In this document: positions 39,901-52,633 of the stretch, one piece after another | How positions within the stretch are numbered: the stretch's first letter is position 1 | Layout: every line of letters begins with the position of its first letter | Assembly: GCA_040954595.2 (NCBI GenBank) | Contig: CM082578.2 | Location: 13,950,001-14,014,000 of the forward strand | Origin: Balanoglossus misakiensis | Lineage: Eukaryota > Hemichordata | Length of the DNA: 64,000 bases | Direction of reading: 5' to 3' | The notes under the pieces: model-generated | Told to the model about the DNA's origin: nothing | Databases searched by the model: none | Seen by the model: only the letters and a program-made list of their open reading frames with translations | Made by a program: the position numbers and the translations under genes

Positions 39901-42314
39901 ATAATGAGCTTCTCTTGCTATAATTTAAAAGTGTTTCCTTTACCATTCCTAATCGGCAACAAAATACTGGTATGATAATTTTTGCGTGTCAATACATTCC
40001 GTCTCTTTGAATTCGCATGCTCATGGATGGAAAGGGCCACGAGATGTTCACATGCTTTCATCGCTCGTGTGCCAAATATGATAATCCCCAATGATAGCTG
40101 TCAGGGATGAACGGTATCTTTTCTTCTGAAGTCAAAGATTTACACGAACAAATAGCAAACAGAGTCTCAGGGACACTTGATAGGCCAAGTATAAGACTGC
40201 ATACGATGTGAATGTCTGCAGTGACGGCCATATGGAATCTGAAGGTTATCAGCACTGCCCTCTTCATTTCTACATCCAGTCACGAACAACCAGATGGGTG
40301 TCAGGAGAAATGGCACCATCATTCTTACACAGTACTGTATGTTACAACTCAACTAGTGTAATCGGTTTCTTTTGACTAGTTCATCGACAAATTATCTTTA
40401 TTCCAGGTCAACCGCTCGCGTGACAGACCATCAATATGTATGAATGCTGGGAACATCATTTCAAAGTGAGCTTACACATGGCAGCATCATACAAGGAGAA
40501 AGTATTACGTCCTTTCAGTAGTGAAGACCGTAATGCGCTCACAACCATTTGGCTATGCGAATTCTTTCGTTCTTTCATTCATTCATTCATTCAGGTTTTC
40601 GTTCGAAGCAAAAAATGCAAGATGATTAACAATTCAATGTTGCGAGGGTTTGACACAAAATGGACGAGTACATAGAAAAAACGTTTCCGTTTGACCTATT
40701 ACAATTGTGTGTTTAACATCAATAATAACTGCACGTATAAATTACCTCTTGGAAATCTGTTATTAAACATCATCAGAGACACTAACCCTTACTTTAAATA
40801 TACATTTTTTATCTAGTTTAGGTACTCTATCAATAATCTATCAAATCAATACACCGAGTGAATTTTGAATTTTTGTTTTTGTACTTAGAGGGCTTTGAGC
40901 TGCATCCAAACAATTTGGTTACAAGGCCCTATTTTTGATTGCCGCTACAGCAAATTTTCTTTAGTCGGATTGAAAGATTAGGTCAGCAAGATTTTTATAA
41001 GCAACAGCTAAATTTGGCAGGTGGCGCCGATCTGTCTACGCACAGCGGCCCCTTGTTGATCAGCTGCTGCAGCTAGTCTCTTATTTTGAACTATGTGAAG
41101 TACGAACAAAACAATCATATTATCACGTACGTAAGACAGCCCAAGCCAACAGAAAATTACGAAATCGTATTTCTTAGGCACTGCAGCCGCCGCATTCTCT
41201 CTGAGCGGTCAAAGGTGTTACATGTGGTTGATTGATACGTTACAATGGATTGGGTATGGAGATGTCCGATCTATGGAGCGTGTCTGTGCATCTCTGGGGG
41301 TGAGATGCCCTTTCCCTGGTGAGTAATTGTTGCCTGTCAGAAAGGGTTGCCTTATCACCAACAACACGTAGTCGGAAACAGGACAAATCTAAATCTCCAC
41401 TTTCAAAGACTTCGCAACTTGTTACAGAACGCATCATTCTCTCGAGACATGTAGAATGCGAATGACGGTTCCTCGTTTTCAGCCAGGAGAATTTTCATTC
41501 ATCCGTCAGAGTGATAAGTTTGAAATAGAATCAACATTAATTGCAGGTCTACCTCAATTCGTGGCAAACATTGCAAAATGTTATTGCAGTGAAGCTCTGT
41601 TCCATCACATCCCTAGACCAACTTATCGGACAAGTATTAAGTCGTACAGTAAGGATAGAGATATGCACACTTCAAGTGCACCTCTATGAATGGGTAAATT
41701 AAATAAGAGATGTAAACATTTCTCCTTGAAGCCAAAACGGGTACCAGTGAGTAGGCGAAAAGAGATTGCCAGCACTGGCATAGAATAGCAACGTTCAAAT
41801 AATTCCCATGGTTTCAGAATTCTACCCACGCCTTGACGGCGATTTCCACACTGGATAACTCACACATGCCTGAAATTTCAAACCAGTTTTACTCATCTAC
41901 AGTTTAATGGTGAACGGAGCAACAATTATCGTGCATGTGCAGATTTTCGTCTACTAAAAGTAAACCTGCACTGAGATGTTATTCTAAGCAGCCTATGCGC
42001 TGCTAAAACTTTCAAATGTCATATTGGAATGCGGTGGACGGGACTGGCTTGTTTATCAGCGAGCACTAAGTTTAATGTTTGCGACAAGTTCTGGCAATTA
42101 CGTATGAAAATGTCCTGGAAGGGGGAATGTACTGGAAAAGTGCATACCATCACAAGTAATCTCAGAAAGGCCTACCATTGGTCGGGTAGAGTCGAAGTAA
42201 ATTGGCATTTTGATGCACGTCCGGCGTAATTTCATCCTTCACGGCACAGAATAACAAGTCTCAAGCAATCAATGATCGGAGTGTACTTGATTGATCCGAG
42301 GAGCGCAGCAAGAT
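30998..42314. other. 11.3-kb stretch without a confident gene
   Basis: Mostly AT-rich with short ORFs lacking domains. It holds a GA-rich tract at about 37881-37906 and a four-unit ATTC repeat at 40577-40593. I found no conserved exon, RNA gene or transposon end that can be supported. Confidence 0.5.
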
Positions 42315-42440
42315 GGGAATTTCCCAGGATGCAATTCACCTACCTGTGGCACGTGATCCAAACACGTAATTGTGATTTGCGAAGTTCACGTCCCCCCCAG
42401 ATGTCCCCAATAAGCTGAGTATCGCTTTGGGTGACGTCAC
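42315..42440. promoter_or_regulatory. Cluster of canonical palindromic factor sites
   Basis: In 126 bases there is a perfect kB-type palindrome GGGAATTTCCC (42315-42325), an E-box CACGTG (42350-42355) and a perfect CRE GTGACGTCAC (42431-42440). Each word is short, so the argument rests on the clustering. It might mark an enhancer or a TATA-less promoter, but no adjacent exon is visible. Confidence 0.3.
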
Positions 42441-45400
42441 ACTACTGTCAACACCCGCTTTGTTGGGACTGTTTCAATTTGAAGCAGGTTTGTCAGTAAC
42501 AAGTTGAAAGCTTTATCGGTTAATTGCAAATCATCGCCAGCGCGCTGAACGAGACACTTTAAGGACTAACTCCCAACTCGCAATGTAGTAATGATAGATT
42601 ACAGAATTTCTAAAAGCTACGACAGAAGGGATATTTTAAAATATATCAAAGGATACCCATTCCGGAAATGAGCACACTTTGATTTATGCAAGAAGAGTAT
42701 TTTGTACGATTCTGTGGAGAACCATTAATATTTTTTCGTCTTGGATCAATTCTAGGGTAGCAACATTGATCTGATGACAGGATTAATTTCTGGATGTGCT
42801 ATAAAGAAATGGCTTACCTCCAGGCTTGTTAAGTCACGCGTACACGTATATAAGTTATGCCACGTACCTGAAATCAGAATAATATATAACTCGTTTACAC
42901 ATTGTTATATGAATTATACCTGGTATTTAGCTACCATAAATAGAAAGCTAGTGATTGCACTCTGACACCCATACTTAGCACAGTTTGCAACAGCAGTAAT
43001 TCTGAGTAGTGCCAGGGGGACAAAAATATTGATACTTGGGTTTTATTGCAAAGCAAGAGGGGTGGGCGAATTGTTTCACAAAGTAGTGAAATTTAACAAT
43101 AATTCTACCTCATTAAATACCTTTTACAAGACTCAAGGGGATAAAGCAAATACAAAGTACCATTTTTCTACAAATTCAGTCACTTATAACGAAACAGGAA
43201 GGCAGCTAAAAGCAACCTTGCCGTTACTACGTTTAAACTAAAAAAATTGCCATTTTTCCATTTTAAATAAAAACAACTGTGAGTTGGTAACAACGGATGT
43301 CTACAATGACATTGAAATAACGTCTGAGACGTGGTTTAGGTGTCTATTTTTAAACAATGTGCTGTGATTTAACGTGATCCCATCATACGTGTCTGTTATC
43401 ACTTTATGAAGAGTATCAATCACATCAAAGTCTGTGGCATTGACTCACGCAGTGACAATAGCGATGTTAATGATGCCAATACAACAGTCATCTTTGGTGT
43501 GATGTTGTTTGGTGAACTACCACCAGAAGAGAAGGCTGATGACGGAAACGACACCAACTGGTTTCGGTGAAATTAAGAGTGATTTGGGCAAATCCAACAT
43601 AAAGGCCGGCACTGATCAAACATCTAATTTCTACACTGGAGCACAATAGTTCTGGTTCAAATACTTCAAATGCGGAAAAAAAAACAAAGCGTACTGCCAC
43701 GGGTGAGCATGACATGGCAGATTCCATGTTTTCAATTTACATTCCGAGGAATGTTTGACCGTCACGTCATTTCAATCCAGCCCTGAGTGTCTCTTGAAAC
43801 AAACGGTTCAAAAGACGGTTCGTTAGTTCCAGCCTAAACTGAAGGCGACGTGGCTAGTCTATTGCTCGAAAAAGACTATGCATGCAATCTATTGACTATA
43901 TATTTGGCGCCTTTGGGTACTCAGGGTGTTAACTGCGGTTCGGTTACCCTGACAACTGCAGTGAGTTAGACGCAATATGACACATCATCATCTAGGGTAA
44001 AAGTGAGCTATGGCTTAACGGAACACTGCACAGAACCGACTTTGCAGCCAGACTCACACAGCCTAATGATGATTATATAGATTACACAGAGATAACTTTC
44101 TATTTTCAGTAAGCTATAACTTACTCTGTCTCAATTTGGTTCATGATTAAAGATGGCACGAAATCTCGCACTTATAAATCACGTGATTGTAAATAGAGAA
44201 CAGACTTTTGTATTTTACGAGATGGGAAATCGGAACTCACACTGCGTCAATGCAACATATAGAATCACAGCCATATACCAACCAATGTCTATATCTACTG
44301 ACATTTTACAGCAGACACAAACAGTGTAATTGTATTGGCAGTATCGTTTTTTGTACATACGCAAGTTCGAGACGTTTTGAAATACATATCAATATCATTA
44401 TACCGGCAAGAGCTAAATATAAATACAGATCCCGGAATGGGTTTCTTATTCTAAATCTACTGTCGTAATTAGTCTATTCAGTTTCATGATACATAGAACG
44501 ATTCCCAATACATATCAGCCGAAATATGCCACGCAGTGCAATGACACGCGGTCATGGACTTTTGTTGACATTTGACCCCACGAGGCGATCAGATGTAAAC
44601 TCTCAACACACTTATCCGCGCATTAGACTGCAGCTGATTAAAACGAATATCTGAATGTCATTTTACCATTTATTACCGTAAACATGTAATGTAGTGCTTG
44701 GATACAATAAAACAGTCATAAAATGATGGACCGTCTTGTACACACGACAAATAGCGATCCTTCATTTTCGTAGAATGCGTCTAGACTAATTTAATTAATT
44801 TTATCACTGTTATTACAATCCGTGATAAATATGTATCCTTCTCAGATGCTGTCAAATCGATATTAAAACGTACTGAAATATCAACCCAGTGAATTGAATC
44901 GAGTGAGAACTCTGCAACTGTTCCATTGCCACCGATGGTTTCATATTCTTTGACAAACGTAATAACGACGGACACAATCATTATTACGGGTTCGTACAAC
45001 TTTTCTCTATTCGGCTCACATAACAACTCAAATCTAACATATTTACTTCCAATGTTGTCCTTTGGGGAACCAAGTCGGATAACGAAGGTTCGTGTATCCA
45101 TAGCTAAACTTCGCTTTTTCAGTATTAGTGCCTATAGAGTATACGTGATAATTCCAGGAGGGAAATACTCTTTACTCGATTGAAATTTCAAACTACTGCC
45201 ATGTAAATTACTACAGGGATATCTAAAAGGCCGGGTATTTTATGGTCTAGAGATTTGTTTCAGCTTTTTAGACAGCGATGGAAAACAAGTCCATGCAAAA
45301 GTGGACAGGCAGCATCGTTGCCATTTTACACTACCTGAAAGTTAAATGCAACAAGTTGGCACTTTTAGAAAGTTTATTTTTAATATATTAAATACGCAAT

Positions 45401-45622
45401 TTGAGCACATATTTTATGATCTCACTAATTAAGCAAAGAGCCAGGTCAGTACTAAAGGCAATGTGTATAAGGCTCCCTAGCCCATACTTTAAAGTTATCA
45501 CAGGTTTTATCTCTGATCACTTTGAGCCCCCATGCAACCAACAACGTACATGTACATTTTATATACATATCACTAAATCAGCCAAAACTAGTTACTTAGG
45601 TTAGTTAGTTATCAGTCATTTA
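42441..45622. other. 3.2-kb stretch without a confident gene
   Basis: It contains overlapping ORFs on opposite strands at 44781-45183 (106 and 85 codons). They show no recognisable family and lack convincing gene signals. Nothing else is supported. Confidence 0.5.
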
Positions 45623-45740
45623 CTCTCTCTCACTCACTCACTCACTCACTCACTCACTCACTCACTCACTCACTCACTGTAGGCTCACTCACTCATTCAC
45701 TCAATCACTCACTCACTCACCCACCAACTCACTCACTAAC
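45623..45740. repeat. CTCA tetranucleotide microsatellite
   Basis: A long run of CACT/CTCA units, interrupted by GTAGG near 45679 and by ATTC and AATC variants further right. It is non-coding and likely polymorphic. Confidence 0.97.
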
Positions 45741-46841
45741 AGTTTTATATATTAATGGATTAATGCATTACTCCTTTTCAAGTCTCCTTCTGTCTCAAAG
45801 TGCAATTTAGTTTAAGAATCAAAACATCCTTTAAATTATACTGTTATATTCTCCTGCCGAACGGTAAACCGGGAGGGTGGTCGTCAACTGCATACGTAGG
45901 TAGAAAGTACACATCATTATACATTGTTTGTATGTAGTTCCAGACTATCTTCTTTCCCGGAGGTACTGTATCGATTTTCTTCGTGTTCTCCTATGAAATT
46001 CACCGGGGATAGTTGAATATGTTATTTTGTTTGTTATACGTAGGAAACCGAACCAGACTACAAGGTCGTTAGATGTTGAGAGTAGATTAAAGATGAGATG
46101 TGCCCCGGGCCACGGGTGAGGGTCGTTACCACATTGTTGCTATTGCCCAGTGTGGTAAACCTGGCCAGCAGAAAAGTTTCCTCACAGAAATAGCACACTG
46201 GATGTGATCAATAGATAGATATGCTGGAAACTTGTCGATGTTTTCACCACTCCTTAGCAACCCACCTTATGCTACACTTGGGCATGCGATTTGCATTTGA
46301 CACGAAGTAATCTCGCTATGGGATAATGTCGCTGTCGCGTCTGTTCAGATGTTGTACATGTACTTTAATTTCCAATAGAACTTTACGAAAGCACGCTCAT
46401 GACTTATAAGGTTTTTTATACCATTAATGGGGTTATGTGGTTAATTATCTCAATGGATATAGGCATGAGATGGATTTTGATATATGAACTGCACGGTTTT
46501 TTTAAGTCAGTTAGATTAAAGGAAACTAAACCGACAATAACCAGCCAGATTTGTAACCCTTTCAAGTTATGTCTTGCAATTTAGTAATGTCATATATGTG
46601 ATAGTAATTACGCTGAAGTTGCTCTTAATTCATGTGGACATAAATTATTCATCTCTCTTCAGATTCGGGAAGTGAGTTGTACATAATTCCTCCATAGACG
46701 CATGCAAGTACATCACAAATTGCCCTGTTTTCTGTGGTCCTGCCGAACTCCTAACTTTCATAGCTACGTCACAATCATGTAAGTATACGATTTTGCATAC
46801 TACTACAATGTACTACCACCATAAATTGTCACAATTCTGAG
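45741..46841. other. 1.1-kb stretch without a gene
   Basis: The only structure seen is a hairpin at 46126-46158 with arms TTACCACATTG and CAGTGTGGTAA (10 of 11 paired). Its function is unknown. Confidence 0.5.
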
Positions 46842-47180
46842 TCTGCTCTGGATGCTAAGATATGAGAAAGCAAGGCAAAGGTCACCTGAGGTCATCCGAA
46901 ATTTGGAAAAGAAATTTTGACCCCATACTGGCCCATGGCAATAAAAAAACTAGACTATTGGTTCGCCTGGAATTAGGTATGCACATAATTAATGAGTTAA
47001 GCAGGTGTCACAGGTAACCCTTAAATTTGGCTTTTTCATTTTGGTCCCATCCCTCCAAATGCCAAGGCTGTACCTGCTCTCCATGTGGAGATATGGGAAA
47101 GTAGGTAAATTGTGCTAAGAGTAAGAGTGGGCATCACAGGTCAATTTAAAAAATAATTTGAACAAAAATTCACACTAGCA
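46842..47180. repeat. Degenerate repeated units of an unidentified dispersed-type repeat
   Basis: Related segments recur in order. CTGCTCT..ATG followed by GATATGRGAAAG occurs at 46842 and 47073. GGTSWCANAGGT followed by AAATTTGG and ATTTTGNCCCAT occurs near 46880 and 47004. A third weaker GGCATCACAGGTCAATTTAAA lies near 47130. The divergence and changing spacing suggest an old repeat of unknown class. It has no ORF. Confidence 0.4.
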
Positions 47181-49218
47181 GTATTTTTGGTCACGAAGAA
47201 TAAATTTTGGCTTCCCAATGCACATTTATATCATAAATTGGTGAAATAAACTTCTCTTTCAAGACAAAGGAACTGCGCATGTGCAGAACACCCCATTTTC
47301 AATTTCACCACAAAAAAGATATCACAATATGGTTTAGATCATCCAATAAATCGATTGTTCATGAATACTTACCGACTGTCGACCAATTTTAAAACAGTAG
47401 TCCACTATATATGTCTGGAAATGTTATATTTGGCATGCTTATGACATATTTTTTCGTTTATGAAGAGTCGCAGCTCAGCGATGCATGATAGCTTGAAATG
47501 AATGCGAAGACCTGGCAGACACGCAAAGACAGTCAAAATATTAAATTTAACATTGAAAACGGAACCGCAAGATGCCGTGTCTGTCCCGTTGACCTCGTCT
47601 GAGAAAACAACAAAAGACCCGAACGATAATAACACGAAATCCAAAGTATCGTGGTCAACCATTCTTCATTTCTTTGATTCTATTTGGCTGCAGTGTACAT
47701 CGCCATTTCCGTTTAGCACCGACACAAACGTAGCACTGGCATAACTAAGAGGTCAATATTTCGATTAAAACACTAACCTTCCTGTTCCACGATAGCTGCA
47801 GTTTCTATAGCGCTCAATCCTTATACGATATGTGAAATTCTAGGCCAACTGGGGTAATATTCGTGTCGTTTAATCAACGTAAACTGAGCAGACTTCACAG
47901 CGCGAAACAGGTCCTCCTTCTTCTTCATCCTGATTCCAGAGCGCGCGCATACATGCGAAAAATTGCTACAATGTTGTAGGCCTACGTAAACAAATTCGAC
48001 ATGTGACACTGGTCTTCGTACAAAATAAGACTCACTATGTAGAAAATCTCTAACCAAAATCGTTGGAACGTCTGCATTTAGAGATCTAATAGGCCAATCT
48101 TCATGATACACTCACTTTCAAACATGTCTTTGTTAGTTAACATACTTTTTATTAAAGATGCCGCTAATTTAAGCATTTGAACTTTTCTCAATATATACCC
48201 CTATGGATGAAATATCTTTAGCGCTAATTTTTTTAATTTGAAGAATCGGGGATAAATGTATTGAACATCCACCTGTGCTAAATAAATTGACAAATTGTTT
48301 ATATAATTCTTTAAATCCCCTGACTTTCAACTAAAGATGGAAATAGCAAGTAAATGTATAGTAACTCGCAGGTTTTTAAATCGTGCGGGATCTTGCGCTT
48401 TTCTCCTGCACCAGCCTGCGTGGTTAGAAGGAGTTTTAACTGATCACCAGATCTTATCATGGTGATACGGAGTATAACACACAAATAAGAAACACACGGT
48501 TAGAGTGCGTCCCCTGTAATTGGCACCTGGTGTAGTTGCAGGCAAAGTCGTGACCTGCACCCACTAACCAGCTATACGGATCTGTGCGATTGTTGCAAGT
48601 CATCCCTGCAGGACATGAAAGGTAGCACACGCCAATCTTCGGCTGATCAAAACACACAGAAGGACCTCAAGAAATACATTGTCTAGTACATACCACAACT
48701 ACGATCAAGGACAACCATTAAAACACAGTCCTTCAGGTGCAGATCGATCGAAGAAGAAACAGATAGACATTTTCTCACAATGTGTGAAAGGAATTTCAAA
48801 TTTGGAAAAACACACATAATAGGGAAGGTTCAAGATAAAGTGCTGTACAAGCAAAGACAGGCCCTCGAGGGTGAGGACGGCATATCAGTGTGGTTTGTAG
48901 AATCAGATTCCGATCAATATGTTTTCAACAAAAATCTATTATTCATGGACTACACTGCCCTGCCGTTTGGATCAAATTGATGATACTACAGTAACTTTAC
49001 CTAGCGTCGCGATATATTTGGTCATTATACTGATCACTGTCCAACATAACCCCGTTCTACCCAGAAAGCGCAGCATTGGACATACTGAAGCCATTCTACA
49101 ATATGGCTTGGCCAGGTGAACAGCAGAAATCCGAGAATCCACTGAACATTGCTAGATGCATGAAACACTGATGCATGTACAACACCAGACGACATGGCCA
49201 AAATCTGGACAGAAGTGA
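47181..49218. other. 2-kb stretch without a confident gene
   Basis: It contains only the doubtful Cys-rich exon candidate on the minus strand, listed separately, and short ORFs without motifs. Confidence 0.5.
48527..48642 (-). CDS. Doubtful exon candidate, Cys-rich
   Basis: On the minus strand a pyrimidine-rich tract leads to a good acceptor (GATCAG, AG at 48643-48644). It opens 38 codons with two Cys-x3-Cys pairs (CYLSC and CNYTRC after phase loss), CPAGMTC and an N-glycosylation sequon (NRT). A weak donor (CCAG followed by GTGCCA) ends it. The spacing of cysteines looks like an extracellular module, but I recognise no family and see no partner exons. Chance remains likely. Confidence 0.12.
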
Positions 49219-49245
49219 CCCCCCCCCCACACACACACACACACA
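49219..49245. repeat. C run plus AC microsatellite
   Basis: About ten C residues followed by roughly eight AC units. A 180-codon minus-strand ORF (49034-49576) runs across this tract, which encodes its CVCVC stretch; I treat that ORF as non-genic. Confidence 0.9.
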
Positions 49246-51322
49246 TTTTGTTTCCAGGCAAATAAACATAATTCTTGGTCAAAATGTAACGCCTACGTTC
49301 ACAGAAAATCGCGGATATTAGCACAAGATGGATAGAGTCCGCCAAAATTATCCACCAACCGTACGATATGTAAAATCGGATATCTATTTCGTGTCTTCCT
49401 CTTTTCAAAAGCAAGTAGCTTCTTTGGTACTGCTGTAATTTAAATCCCTGATAGGGGATCACTACGATCAGCGTCTCTCTCCGATTGATAACCATTAATG
49501 GACACAAAAAATCAGGTACATGTACTCTGCCAATTTTTTTTACAATAAAATAACAGCGATAAGTCAAAACTTGCATTAACGATATTAAAAGGTGGCATTC
49601 CCCGTTGAAATTAGAAAACGCAACAATGGAGTCACTATTCCCACTACGATATGGAGATCACCGACCAATGCCAACCAGCAGTGCATACTAATCTGAAATC
49701 TGACAATTCCCTGAAATAAATGAAACCAAATAATGGTCGGATATTACGTGCTGAACTAAGATAAAGATAAAGTTTCTTGCAAACAAAAAAATAACCCCGC
49801 AATTCATGTGACACTTAATAAACGTCCGTTTTAAATTTAGACTAGTAGATTTCGAACAAGGGGATTATTTTTCTTAGCAGCAAACGGCAGTTAATAGCTT
49901 AGTCATCTCCGATTTCAATCCTAAAGTGAAAATGCGCATTTTATCAGATATAGGATTCTCATTTAAGGCAGACTGGCCCGACAAGATCAAAGCAAAATCA
50001 TTCAATCCTCATTCTGTCGTGTCACATTGCAGAGTTTACCCTAGCAACGGCAGTGATGCGGTGGCGGGCGCATTGCATGCAAATCAGCGATGAATAGTGA
50101 CTCCCTCCTCAAAGTTTGGGGATGGCAAAAAAATGTAGAAACCGAGCCTTTACCGCAGTTGATATTGCAAATCGCTCTGTTCCGGTGATTTTTACCCTTT
50201 AAAATACGACATATGCTGTCAAATATCACATGCCTATCTCTGTTTCGCGGACGAGGGGCCGTTTCGTTTTATGCAACCTTAATACTGAGGCAGGTGTTTG
50301 TCGCTTCGTTAACGTAGCGAAAAATACGTACATGTGTTTTGTCAGCGAAAGCACAAAAACAACACATACTCCCACGCTTGGATAGAATGAACCCTCCGAT
50401 GGGAGAAGACTTAGCTGATTGAGATAACAATTAAGCACCTGGCGTGGAAAATGATGGCAGGATTAATCATGTCTCGGTCTGCTGGCCATGCAGCGGTGTT
50501 GTTTGTGAACCAAATGTTGGTGATGGGGAGATTCACGCTTGAAAAGGCGTGATGGACAGAAACGAATTACTGTAACTGGACTGTACGTACAAGTCAGCGC
50601 AATAAGTTTGTCCAAAACTGAACATGTTGGCAAATTTCAGAATGTACGTCTCAGGTTAGAGGTTGACTTGTGGGGAAACTAGAGTTCGAGGCTTGTGATT
50701 ATTCAACAACCAGTGACAGTGTGGCGCGACTCTAGCGGGAATATAAACATAAAACGTCTTTCAAATTACATTAATGATATGATTCTTATCAATGTCCCAA
50801 ATATGTCACCCATTATACAGCAATTTGTCCCAGACTGACCACTTGAATTGCCATTACACATAGACATCCCCTAAAAGATAAACGCGTACAGTCACATCTT
50901 CAACTTCCTTGTAAAAGATCTTTGTGTAAGAATCGATCTAAGAGGATTGGCAACGTCATCTTCGACAAACCCGCGTCAACTGTCACCATGGCAACAGTCT
51001 CGATACCATGAGCATTCTGTGCTCAATTACATTGGGTTTAGAATGCACTCTACTGTTTGACCGACACACGGGATAAGCTAAGATACGGACTGTTTATGAA
51101 CCCTACTTCAAGACAATCGACCGACTGCGTCCGGATGTAGGTATGTAGGTCCGTGTATTTTCATTATCCATGCGCACAAAATGGAAATGAAGGCCGCCAG
51201 AAGCGAACGCGAAGAGACGCATAAGTAACATACTTATATAGCAGTCGAAATTACATTATATCCTATCACAGTTTGAATGTTTTAAGGCGTAGGTTATTCA
51301 CCGGAATTTCAGATTGATGGCC
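49246..51322. other. 2.1-kb stretch without a confident gene
   Basis: There are no supported exons, RNA genes or repeats here; ORFs are short and without recognisable domains. Confidence 0.5.
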
Positions 51323-51360
51323 ACCGGAAGCTGTGTCTTCGGCGCCAAAAGGCACTGCGC
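51323..51360. promoter_or_regulatory. Promoter-like ETS plus E2F word cluster
   Basis: ACCGGAAG (51323-51330, canonical ETS word) is followed by GGCGCCAAAA (51341-51350, reverse of the E2F word TTTTGGCGCC) and a CTGCGC stretch. Such combinations are typical of TATA-less promoters. No downstream exon is recognised on either strand. Confidence 0.25.
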
Positions 51361-52317
51361 ATCTTATTGGAACTTATCACATCATCACTTCGTAATATTA
51401 TGTCAGAAATATTGAAATCGACTTACTGTACTCTGAGATATAATTATCATCGTCATAAAGATAATGCATTAACTGGCGTTTGAAGGCAATGCCGGCATTC
51501 CTTGTCAAATTCAATTCTACAGAACTGCGATCTATTACTCATCTCCGCTTTGGCCCAGAGGATCGGTGTTATTTGCGACAGCACTTTGTGTTACTTCGTG
51601 GAAATGATTCTCTTTAGGGTACATTTCAAAATTCAAACGAATTGTATATTTGTCGAGTAAAATGAGTACAGTATGCCCCAGGTGTACATTGAAGAGATAA
51701 TGGGTTAAAACCAGGGATGTCGAAAAACATTGAAAGTCACGCGGTGTTATACACTCTAAATAACTTATAAACATCGGTGTGTCCGAGGTAATAAAGGTTA
51801 GAAGGTGATTTATAAAGTGGTTTCATTTTGCATGAGAAAGATTTCAAAATTGTATTTTACAGAACTGTGATCATCGGAACGTGTCATCCTGACATAAAGA
51901 GATGTTCACATTGAAATATGTATGGAAAGCTTATCAGTCATCGCCTTTTCTCAAATGTTCTTGTATTTTATGTTTGCATGGATCTATTGGAAAATCTCTC
52001 TTATCTGAAAAGTACGACTTAAAAACTGTTTGCCCGTATTTCCACGGAAATGTGATAAACTTGTAGTGGCTCCCGGCGGTATCAAAGAATTGAGCACACA
52101 ATGAATTGAAATTAGTATTTACGATAGTTAACTAAACCTGATTACGGTGAGAATGTTAATAAGATAATGCCAATGACATATAAATGTGAGGAAAGATCGC
52201 AGTGACCGACACAAGTCATTCGATACAAGCCTGGCATTGTAACTGTAAAAGGAACTGGTCCGAAGCATAAACGCGAAAATGGCCCCTTTCAGACAAAAAA
52301 GTAACCCGGCTAACATT
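51361..52317. other. 1-kb stretch without a gene
   Basis: Only short ORFs; nothing recognisable before the AAAT microsatellite. Confidence 0.5.
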
Positions 52318-52319
52318 AA

Positions 52320-52366
<47 letters not shown>

Positions 52367-52369
52367 ATA
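52318..52369. repeat. AAAT tetranucleotide microsatellite
   Basis: Thirteen uninterrupted AATA/AAAT units. An uninterrupted run suggests recent expansion and a length-variable locus; it could also be the tail of an unrecognised retroposed element, but no element body is apparent. Confidence 0.97.
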
Positions 52370-52591
52370 CAATTGTTTGATATATATACTGCTCACATCA
52401 ATAAATCTAAGCACTCAGACTCACTAGCTCATTACAAAAGTGGAGATAAGGTTAATCCGATGATTTGCGTCGTCCGTAAAACGGTTGCTTAAGTCTTGTC
52501 TTTTTTCGCCATTTAGGTTTTACAGCATGTCATCCACATTTATGGCTTAGGTGATGTCTCCGTTTTTATGACAACTACTTGATTGTAACAC

Positions 52592-52633
52592 CGCCGCCAT
52601 CATTCTGGCCGCTTCCATAACAAGATGGCGGCG
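52592..52633. promoter_or_regulatory. Inverted pair of YY1-like sites, possible promoter
   Basis: CGCCGCCATC (52592-52601) and GATGGCGGCG (52624-52633) are perfect 10-bp inverted copies, 22 bases apart. The right one sits in AAGATGGCGGC, the textbook YY1 form found just downstream of many animal transcription starts. A 37-codon ORF opens at ATG 52687 but has no recognisable product. A promoter for an unrecognised split gene is the most natural reading, not proven. Confidence 0.35.

Noticed and set aside
44781-45183. Overlapping ORFs on opposite strands that look moderately protein-like
   Set aside because: No recognisable family, AT-rich codon content and mutual overlap make both doubtful.
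49034-49576. Longest unassigned ORF, 180 codons on the minus strand
   Set aside because: It crosses the C/AC simple repeat (giving a CVCVC stretch), has no recognisable domain and looks like a chance opening.
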